Positions 1-4,916 of a DNA stretch of 12,732 nt are shown in pieces; the first letter of the stretch is position 1, and every line of letters starts with the position of its first letter. Origin of the DNA: Candidatus Cloacimonadota bacterium. GTDB lineage: Bacteria; Cloacimonadota; Cloacimonadia; Cloacimonadales; TCS61. The translations under genes were made by a program, and so were the position numbers. The notes under the pieces are model-generated. The model saw only the letters and a list, made by a program, of their open reading frames with translations, had not been told where the DNA came from and searched no databases. Location of the stretch: the NCBI GenBank assembly GCA_011372345.1, contig DRTC01000447.1, positions 1 through 12,732 on the forward strand. Reading direction: 5' to 3'.

Positions 1-13
1 AAACAAAAGATAA

Positions 14-937
14 ATGAAAAAAAGAACTCTAATCTCGCTCATCATCACACTTTTTTCAATTGCCTTGATCTATCTTTATCTGAATTTCCAATCACCTTCT
101 ACCCATATCATGATGTCCGTCAGGTTTCCAAGATTAATGCTGACTTTCCTGACCGGATTCATTTTAGCAGGAGTCGGCTTCACTTTCCAGGTCATGCTCA
201 ATAATCCTCTAGCAGAACCATACATTTTAGGAATTTCATCCGGAGCAGCCTTCGGCAGCATTTTAGCAGGAATTTCCGGATTATTCATTTTAATGCCATT
301 AATGGGATTTGGCGGAGCAATCCTGACCATGATTTTAGTCTGGTATCTCTCCCATCTCGGAGGATTTTTCAACAAAACAAAATTACTGCTTTCCGGAATC
401 ATTATCGGCATGTTCTTTTCAGCCCTGATCTCGCTTCTGATGTATTTCAACCAGCAGGATATCGGCAATATCATCAATGTTCTGATGGGAAATTTAGGAA
501 GGATCTTCAGTAACAGCGAATGGAAAATTTTCCTCTTTGTATTTGGAATTTCCATTATTCTGATGACTTATCTATTCACTCTTTCCAACAAATTGAATAT
601 TCTGACTACCGGAGACCTGGTAGCATCAAGTTTGGGAATCGATATAAAAAAAATAAGAAGGAAAATCTTTGTCGTAAGTTCGATTCTGACGGGAATAACG
701 GTTGCTTATGCCGGAATTATCGGTTTTATCGGGCTTGTCGTTCCGCATTTGATCAGGATGATGTTTGGAGGAAATAAACGGTTCAGTCTTATCTATTCGG
801 CTTTCGGAGGTGCAGTCCTTCTGATTTTCTGCGATTTTCTGGCAAAACATATCGCAGTGATCGAAATTCCGGTTGGAGTTGTAACCGCTTTTCTCGGATG
901 TCCGTTTTTCTTGTTTATCATGGCAAGAAGTAAGTGA
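14..937 (+). CDS. FecCD/BtuC-family ABC transporter permease
   Basis: Inner-membrane permease of a periplasmic-binding-protein-dependent importer for cobalamin, heme or ferric siderophores. The 307-residue product is almost entirely hydrophobic helices, as expected for the usual ten-helix fold, and is slightly shorter than the typical ~330 residues. Family signatures are clear: RFPR followed by GFILAGVGFTFQ and NNPLAEPYILGISSGAA near residues 37-80, then the C-terminal block GFIGLVVPHLIR and EIPVGVVTAFLGCPFF, which includes the loop that contacts the ATPase. The start ATG has only a weak upstream ribosome site. Bases 11-13 form a TAA in another frame directly before the ATG, so a preceding gene, perhaps the binding protein, may end there and be translationally coupled (inference). 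The matching ATPase lies 3.2 kb away on the same strand, beyond an opposite-strand operon. Substrate cannot be read from the sequence. Confidence 0.93.
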   Translation: MKKRTLISLIITLFSIALIYLYLNFQSPSTHIMMSVRFPRLMLTFLTGFILAGVGFTFQVMLNNPLAEPYILGISSGAAFGSILAGISGLFILMPLMGFGGAILTMILVWYLSHLGGFFNKTKLLLSGIIIGMFFSALISLLMYFNQQDIGNIINVLMGNLGRIFSNSEWKIFLFVFGISIILMTYLFTLSNKLNILTTGDLVASSLGIDIKKIRRKIFVVSSILTGITVAYAGIIGFIGLVVPHLIRMMFGGNKRFSLIYSAFGGAVLLIFCDFLAKHIAVIEIPVGVVTAFLGCPFFLFIMARSK

Positions 938-983
938 AAAAAAGGGGCAAGGAACAATGTACAAGGAGAAAGGGAGAAATGGA

Positions 984-1047
984 AAACTTTTCGAATGGTT
1001 AAAAACCTTCGCAATGGTTGAAACTGTGAAATCAGTTGAAAAAGTTT
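984..1047. repeat. three-stem (cloverleaf-like) palindromic element
   Basis: An outer stem AAACTTTT (984-991) / AAAAGTTT (1040-1047) encloses two small hairpins: AACC/GGTT at 1004-1019 and AACTG/CAGTT at 1022-1037. All stems are exact. It lacks a tRNA T-loop or acceptor stem. It resembles the other palindromic intergenic elements of this window and is most likely a short interspersed repeat; a structured RNA is possible but unsupported. Confidence 0.5.
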
Positions 1048-1112
1048 AATTGGAATAAACTGGTAAATGGAAAAACATTATTTCCAAACGCTAAAAATCA
1101 ACTAAAACATCG

Positions 1113-1133
1113 TTCCCAAAATCCGTTTGGGAA
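1113..1133. repeat. TTCCCAAA...TTTGGGAA hairpin repeat, copy 1
   Basis: A perfect 8-bp inverted repeat with a 5-nt loop (ATCCG). A second member with 10-bp arms lies at 7392-7413. Both are preceded or followed by GTTCC/GGAAC-type flanks, which suggests one dispersed palindromic family. Confidence 0.6.
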
Positions 1134-1189
1134 TAAAAAAATAAATAGTTCTTTAATAGCTTTATAGTGTGGGATGAGATAAAAGTATG

Positions 1190-1241
1190 AAAACTTGAGT
1201 TAAGTTCTACGGCAACTGCCGGCTGACTTGTCTTAAGTTTT
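1190..1241. repeat. 52-nt imperfect palindrome
   Basis: Outer arms AAAACTT / AAGTTTT close a long imperfect stem (GAGTTAAGTT against GACTTGTCTT, using G-U pairs in RNA) that ends in a perfect tip CGGCA-AC-TGCCG. There is no U-run, so it is not an obvious terminator. It is probably a repeat element or a structured 3' region of the permease transcript. Confidence 0.5.
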
Positions 1242-1335
1242 CTAATCCATTGAAATATTTCAGATTTCCCTAACTTCTCTTTGTAAAAGAGTAGAAATGC
1301 TGATGGATACAGCGATTTTATGTTTCCATGTTTTC

Positions 1336-1370
1336 CCCTCTATTCTCAAGAGAGGGATTGGGGGTGAGTT
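1336..1370. repeat. CCCTCT/AGAGGG element with GGGGTGAGTT flank
   Basis: CCCTCT (1336-1341) pairs with AGAGGG (1351-1356), and the right side continues to GGGGGTGAGTT. The same layout (CCCTCTCTT/AAGAGAGGG plus GGGTGAGTT) recurs at 7431-7515, so it belongs to the same dispersed family. It lies 24 bp beyond the iscU stop codon. Confidence 0.6.
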
Positions 1371-1393
1371 CAAAATTAAATCAACAAATTTAT

Positions 1394-2014
1394 CTACATC
1401 GTGATCTTGATTTCCTTGATCTCTTTAAATTTCTCCAAATGTTCCCGGATTTCTTCTGCAACATTATCACGATGAATATCAAATTTCGGAATCTCGATAT
1501 CGATGACAGCAACTCCTTCTTCGAAACCGGCATATTTGACCATCTTTAGCGTAACGATATCTTCTCCAACTTTAGGATAGATGATCTTTTTTAATTCCTC
1601 GATGATCGTATCTTTGGAAAATTTATCTTCTTTCGCCAGATGATGTTTGATCTCATAATTCTTGATCGCATGATGCAGAGTATCGACTGCCAGAACGGAA
1701 CAATGCATTTTTACAGGGGGAAGACCATCAAGTGCTTCAGCAGCTCCTTTCCAGGTTATTTCTTTTGCTTCCTCGATTGTTTTTCCTTTTGCCAAATCCG
1801 TGATAATAGAGGCAGTTGCGATATTGGAAGCACATCCATAGGAAAGAAATTTAACATCATCAATAACATTATTCTCCGGATTGACTTTCAGAAAGATCGA
1901 AACCTGATCTCCACAAGCCGGACTTCCTTCTGTTGCTTCCGCATCCGGATTTTCCATTTTACCAACATTATGCGGTTTCATGAAATGATCTAAAACCTTC
2001 TGTGAATATTGCAT
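1394..2014 (-). CDS. iscU: IscU/NifU-type Fe-S scaffold fused to a MIP18-like domain
   Basis: Scaffold on which [2Fe-2S] clusters are assembled from sulfide delivered by a cysteine desulfurase. Residues 1-125 are a full IscU/NifU N-terminal domain. They carry the three cluster cysteines C34 (SPACGD), C61 (YGCASN) and C105 (MHC), the conserved aspartate D36, and an intact LPPVK at 98-102, the motif bound by the HscA chaperone in IscU. After a short linker, residues ~136-206 do not match the CxxC-containing Nfu domain. They look like the MIP18/DUF59 fold (EELKKIIYPKVGEDIVTLKMV, then a beta strand and a helix), the domain seen in SufT and at the N-terminus of many Mrp/ApbC proteins. At 206 residues it is longer than stand-alone IscU (~128). 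The start is supported by GGAG 7-8 nt upstream of the ATG. It is the last gene of the operon, 259 bp beyond the desulfurase gene. The scaffold call is firm; the domain name of the C-terminus is by eye. Confidence 0.92.
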   Translation of the reverse strand: MQYSQKVLDHFMKPHNVGKMENPDAEATEGSPACGDQVSIFLKVNPENNVIDDVKFLSYGCASNIATASIITDLAKGKTIEEAKEITWKGAAEALDGLPPVKMHCSVLAVDTLHHAIKNYEIKHHLAKEDKFSKDTIIEELKKIIYPKVGEDIVTLKMVKYAGFEEGVAVIDIEIPKFDIHRDNVAEEIREHLEKFKEIKEIKITM

Positions 2015-2055
2015 TTATTTTCTCCTTTTTATCGTAAAAAAATTTGCCCAATTGT

Positions 2056-2130
2056 CTAGATATTTATAGATAACAAGTTGGCAACTTGTTTACAATACAA
2101 ATGATCTAAAACCTTCTGTGAATATTGCAT
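2056..2130 (-). pseudogene. 24-codon remnant/leader ORF from the duplicated iscU start
   Basis: The outer duplicate copy begins with a good ribosome site (GGAG) and ATG at 2130, encodes the first ten residues of the scaffold (MQYSQKVLDH), then crosses the duplication junction and continues for fourteen unrelated codons to a TAG at 2056-2058. It is probably translated, because its initiation region is the same as that of iscU. It stops 42 nt before the real iscU start. It may be only a relic, or may act as an upstream ORF that tunes iscU translation; nothing in the sequence decides. Confidence 0.55.
2062..2089 (-). other. AACAAGTT/AACTTGTT hairpin in iscU leader (two copies)
   Basis: Inside each duplicate copy an exact 8-bp inverted repeat AACAAGTT-N3-AACTTGTT occurs (about 2072-2090 and 2188-2207). 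A second small hairpin, ACAATT/AATTGT around GGGCA, lies between it and the ribosome site. These could be operators or RNA structures in the leader, but no U-tract follows, so they are not intrinsic terminators. Confidence 0.35.
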
Positions 2131-2254
2131 TTTATTTTCTCCTTTTTTTGTAAAACAATTTGCCCAATTGTCTAGATATTTATAGATAACAAGTTAGCAA
2201 CTTGTTTTACAATACATTACCAATCAGGGGATTAGTAACGATGATAACGATGAT

Positions 2255-2282
2255 AATTTCCAATTTCTAATTTCTAATTTCT
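2255..2282. repeat. four tandem 7-bp units covering the end of the desulfurase gene
   Basis: Four consecutive heptamers, AATTTCC then three AATTTCT. The stop codon of the minus-strand desulfurase gene (2274-2276) lies inside the array, so the last two codons and the stop are written in repeat sequence. A near-duplicate TAACGATGA pair lies just beside it (2236-2253). Confidence 0.8.
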
Positions 2283-3452
2283 ATTATCTTCATATAACGG
2301 ACTTCTCGATCTCAATTCTTTCACGATCCCAGCAAGTTTCTCAACTGTAAAATCTATTTCTTCCATCGTATTATATCTGCTCAAAGTAAATTTGATCGAA
2401 CCATGTGATTGTTCATGTGTTCTTCCCAAAGCCATCAAAACATAATTCGCTTTCAAACCTTGCGATGCACATGCACTTCCCGTTGCCACAGAAATACCGT
2501 TTAAATCCAGCATCATCATGATCGACTCCCCTTCGATGTATTGAAAAGAGACATTGATGTGATGAGGTGCTCGTTTTTCTCCTCTGGCTCCATTCAAAGT
2601 TGTGTATGGGATTTTCTCTTCGATTTTTTGCAAAAGGTGGTTTGATAAACTCCGAATCTTGGAAGTGTTTTCTTCAAAATTATCAAAAGCAAGTTCAACA
2701 GCTTTGGAAAATCCGGCAATCGAAGCAACACTGATTCCTCCTGTTTCCAGATTATCAACACGATTGATGCCGTGTTTAAATTGAGCGAGTTGAATTCCTT
2801 TCCGTTGATACAAAGCCCCAACACCTTTTGGTCCGTGAATTTTATGAGCACTGATTGACATAAGATCAATTCCGAGTTCTTGGACATTTATGGGAATCCG
2901 GGCATACGCTTCACAAGCATCGACATGAACAGCGATTTTGTGATCAGCAGCATCTAATATATCCTTGATTTCTTTGAGCGGTTGGATCGTCCCAACCGTA
3001 TGATTTGCAAGAGTTGTCATGAACAGAATGGTATCTGGTCTGATCGCTTTTTTTAATTCTTCGAGATCGATGAAACCATCCCAGTCTGCTGGAAGATAAG
3101 TTACTTCAAAACCGCTTTTTTCAAAGAAAGCAGCGTTGGTCAGCAAATCAGGATAGTCGATCACGGAGCAGATGAGGTGAGTTCCTTGATGAGCATTAGC
3201 AGAAAGAAATCCTTTGATGGCGATGTTATTGGCTGATGTACCACCGGTTGTGAAATGGATTTCGGAAGGTTTTGCACTCATCGAATCTGCTACGGTTTTC
3301 CTGAAACTTTCCAAGTCTGCAGCAATTTTTTCACCTTTAGCGATAAAAGTTCCGGGCAATTGGAAATCCTCTTTCATGTATGGCAACATTGCATCAATCA
3401 CTTCCGGAGCAGGTTTTGAAGTTAAGCAATTATTAAAATATATCTGATTCAT
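2274..3452 (-). CDS. NifS/IscS-like cysteine desulfurase, divergent active site
   Basis: PLP-dependent class-V aminotransferase-fold enzyme expected to take sulfur from cysteine and pass it to the neighbouring scaffold. Length (392) and overall order match NifS/IscS. The PLP-lysine motif SAHKIHGPKG (K204), the PLP-binding aspartate in HVDACEAY (D178) and a catalytic-loop cysteine in ATGSACASQG (C328) are present. Several positions usually conserved are changed: YLDNAATT is YFNNCLTS; the active-site His after the S-x-I-E block is Tyr (SVIDYPD, Y100); the Gln of DAAQ is Glu (E181); NNE before I-G is NHT; and the Arg of SIRFSLGR, which binds the substrate carboxylate in IscS, is Lys (K354). Start ATG at 3452 has AAGGAAAG just upstream. 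The operon position after an Rrf2 regulator and before the IscU gene strongly supports a sulfur-transfer role, but the substitutions leave altered chemistry or substrate open. Confidence 0.88.
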   Translation of the reverse strand: MNQIYFNNCLTSKPAPEVIDAMLPYMKEDFQLPGTFIAKGEKIAADLESFRKTVADSMSAKPSEIHFTTGGTSANNIAIKGFLSANAHQGTHLICSVIDYPDLLTNAAFFEKSGFEVTYLPADWDGFIDLEELKKAIRPDTILFMTTLANHTVGTIQPLKEIKDILDAADHKIAVHVDACEAYARIPINVQELGIDLMSISAHKIHGPKGVGALYQRKGIQLAQFKHGINRVDNLETGGISVASIAGFSKAVELAFDNFEENTSKIRSLSNHLLQKIEEKIPYTTLNGARGEKRAPHHINVSFQYIEGESIMMMLDLNGISVATGSACASQGLKANYVLMALGRTHEQSHGSIKFTLSRYNTMEEIDFTVEKLAGIVKELRSRSPLYEDNRN

Positions 3453-3524
3453 TTTCTTTCCTTTTGGAATAAAACATCCATTATATTTTTTTGGAGACGA
3501 ATTCGTTGTTTAGTAATAACATGA

Positions 3525-3944
3525 TTATTGTACTCCATAATTAGAAACAATTGCATCCAACTTTATAGACTCGAAATAATTTTCGATATGATCTATTATC
3601 TCATCCCAGAGTTCATGAAAACCACAAGGAAAACCGGAACAATAATCGATTCGGGCTTTATCATCAACACAAAATTTCGTAGAAAAACTATCATCAACAG
3701 CCTTCATAATATCTTTCAGCGATATTTCGGAAATGTCTTTATTCAGGAAATATCCACCTTTTGATCCATGTACACTTTTTACTAATCCGTTTTTCTTTAA
3801 TTTCCGGAAAAGTTGTTCTACATATTTGATCGGGAGGTTCTTATCATAACATAATTCCGATATAGAAATCGGCTTTCCATTCGATTTGATTGCCAGTTCG
3901 GAAATGGCTCTGACAGCGTATCCGGTTTTCGTCGAAATCTGCAT
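3525..3944 (-). CDS. Rrf2-family (IscR-like) Fe-S transcriptional regulator
   Basis: DNA-binding regulator that probably senses Fe-S status and controls the operon it heads. The winged helix-turn-helix occupies residues ~1-80: the family opening MQISTKTGYAVRAI, then ISISELCYDKNLPIKYVEQL and the wing GSKGGYFL. Three cysteines follow at C92, C102 and C107 (spacing C-x9-C-x4-C), suitable cluster ligands, although IscR has C-x5-C-x5-C. I chose the ATG at 3944 (139 residues) because GGAGG lies six bases upstream and the protein then begins with the standard Rrf2 N-terminus. A longer frame from a TTG at 3992 would begin inside the likely promoter. The cysteine desulfurase gene follows 72 bp downstream on the same strand. 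No substitute role such as NsrR or CymR can be excluded. Confidence 0.9.
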   Translation of the reverse strand: MQISTKTGYAVRAISELAIKSNGKPISISELCYDKNLPIKYVEQLFRKLKKNGLVKSVHGSKGGYFLNKDISEISLKDIMKAVDDSFSTKFCVDDKARIDYCSGFPCGFHELWDEIIDHIENYFESIKLDAIVSNYGVQ

Positions 3945-3964
3945 TCTCAACCTCCATTCAGGAT

Positions 3965-3992
3965 AACATATTAAATTAGTATGAGATGTCAA
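3965..3992 (-). promoter_or_regulatory. candidate isc operon promoter with overlapping dyad
   Basis: On the minus strand a perfect TTGACA (3992-3987) is followed, after 16 bp, by TATGTT (3970-3965, 4 of 6 matches to the -10 consensus). An imperfect dyad ATACTAA-T-TTAATAT (3982-3968, one mismatch) lies in the spacer and reaches into the -10, where Rrf2 regulators often bind. It lies 20 bp upstream of the regulator start codon. Autoregulation is inferred, not shown. Confidence 0.45.
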
Positions 3993-4099
3993 ATTATTTG
4001 TTCTTGATGTGAGATTTAAGGAAAAATTCAGCCGCGAAGAGCACTAATAAACATGAATAAAAATTGAACACCGAAATGTACAGAAAAAGAAAATAAAAA

Positions 4100-4125
4100 C
4101 TCTGTGATCTTTGTGTCTTTGTGGC
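4100..4125 (+). repeat. CTCTGTG...TGTGGC dispersed repeat, copy 1
   Basis: A 26-nt C/T/G-rich unit starting CTCTGTGATC and ending TTTGTGGC, followed by an A-run. It matches the reverse complement of 8596-8621 at 24 of 26 positions, and its end matches 5024-5040. The preceding bases (GCCGCGAAGAGCACTAATAA, 4031-4050) look like the purine-rich partner often seen with such repeats. It stops 15 bp before the ATPase start codon. Confidence 0.8.
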
Positions 4126-4140
4126 AAAAAAGAAAAAACT

Positions 4141-4914
4141 ATGTTAAAATTAAAAAATATTTCAGCAGGATATCAAGATAAAACTGTAATCCAAAATCTA
4201 ACTTTGGATTTCAAAAGGGGAGAATTCTGCGCCCTTTTAGGACCTAACGGAGCAGGAAAATCAACACTATTAAAGGCTTTAATCGGTTTTCAATCCATAG
4301 AAAAGGGTGAAATTCTATTGAAGGATAAACCTCTTAGAAAATGGAATAAAAATTATCTTGCACAAGAGATTTCCTTAATTCCGCAAGATTTCAAACTCCA
4401 ATTCGATCATCATGTTTATGATCTCGTCCTCATGGGAAGATTCCCTTATCTCGGATACTGGCAGAATTATACACAAAAAGACAGGGAAATTACGGACAGG
4501 ATTTTAAAACAACTCGATCTCTTCAAATTAAAGAATAAGATGTTTTCGCAATTATCCGGAGGAGAGAAAAAACGAGTTTCCATTGCCCGATCTCTTGCTC
4601 AACAAACGGAAATAATCCTGATGGACGAAGCCTTTGCGAATCTGGATATAAATCATCAATTGGAAATTATGCAACTCCTTTCCGAAATTAATCACGAATA
4701 TAAAAAAATGATCATCCTTGTTTCTCATAACATCAATCTGGCTGCAGATTACTGCGATAGGATCATTATGATGAAAGAAGGAAAAATAATTGCTGATGGA
4801 AATCCTGAAAATACAATAAAGTCGGAAACAATCAGAGAACTTTATGGAACAAATTTGAAAATCGTAAAAAATCCCCTTTCCGGTAAACCTAATCTCATCT
4901 ATCCCGGAAAATAA
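4141..4914 (+). CDS. FecE/BtuD-type ABC transporter ATP-binding protein
   Basis: Cytoplasmic ATPase that powers import through a FecCD-type permease, presumably the product of 14-937. With the start at 4141 the protein has 257 residues and every ABC motif: Walker A GPNGAGKST (34-42), Q-loop Q82, signature LSGGEKKR (138-145), Walker B IILMDE (158-163), D-loop NLD and H-loop H196. The segment VLMGRFPYLGYW after the Q-loop is typical of the iron/B12 importer ATPases. A longer frame from 4111 would add ten residues (MCLCGKKEKT) encoded by an intergenic repeat, so I reject it. The ribosome site is weak (AAGAAAA). The TonB-dependent receptor frame opens two bases after the stop, which implies one transcript. 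The gene is divergent from the isc operon. Confidence 0.93.
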   Translation: MLKLKNISAGYQDKTVIQNLTLDFKRGEFCALLGPNGAGKSTLLKALIGFQSIEKGEILLKDKPLRKWNKNYLAQEISLIPQDFKLQFDHHVYDLVLMGRFPYLGYWQNYTQKDREITDRILKQLDLFKLKNKMFSQLSGGEKKRVSIARSLAQQTEIILMDEAFANLDINHQLEIMQLLSEINHEYKKMIILVSHNINLAADYCDRIIMMKEGKIIADGNPENTIKSETIRELYGTNLKIVKNPLSGKPNLIYPGK

Positions 4915-4916
4915 AA

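Larger units (their letters stand above)
938..1393. other. gene-free intergenic stretch made of hairpin repeats
   Basis: Between the permease and the end of the iscU-like gene I see no credible coding sequence. The stretch contains four separate palindromic structures, listed individually: a three-stem structure at 984-1047, a TTCCCAAA/TTTGGGAA hairpin at 1113-1133, a 52-nt imperfect hairpin at 1190-1241 and a CCCTCT/AGAGGG element at 1336-1370. None is followed by a clear U-tract on either strand, so none is a convincing intrinsic terminator. Confidence 0.7.
1985..2216. repeat. 116-bp tandem direct duplication spanning the iscU start
   Basis: Bases 1985-2100 and 2101-2216 are near-identical direct copies, differing by a few single-base changes and indels. 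Each copy holds, on the minus strand, two hairpins, a GGAG ribosome site, an ATG and the first ten iscU codons. The copy nearer the gene is joined to intact iscU; the outer copy runs into the junction and is cut off after ten codons. The junction lies exactly at 2100/2101. Confidence 0.95.

Noticed and set aside
76..1014. Several antisense and offset frames over the permease gene
   Set aside because: They lie inside a clearly recognised gene in another frame and show no domain or ribosome site.
984..1047. tRNA gene
   Set aside because: The three-stem shape is suggestive, but there is no T-loop GTTCRA, no 7-bp acceptor stem of tRNA geometry and no anticodon arm.
3945..3992. A longer N-terminus for the Rrf2 regulator from TTG at 3992
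   Set aside because: The TTG is the TTG of a perfect TTGACA promoter element. The ATG at 3944 has a strong GGAGG and yields the standard family N-terminus.
4111..4140. A ten-residue upstream extension of the ATPase
   Set aside because: The added codons are the dispersed CTCTGTG repeat and its A-run. ABC ATPases of this family start at the MLKLKNIS-type strand.
3945..4140. Cobalamin riboswitch upstream of the ATPase and receptor genes
   Set aside because: I found no B12-box-like conserved block in this region or in the other intergenic spaces; a covariance-model search would settle it.
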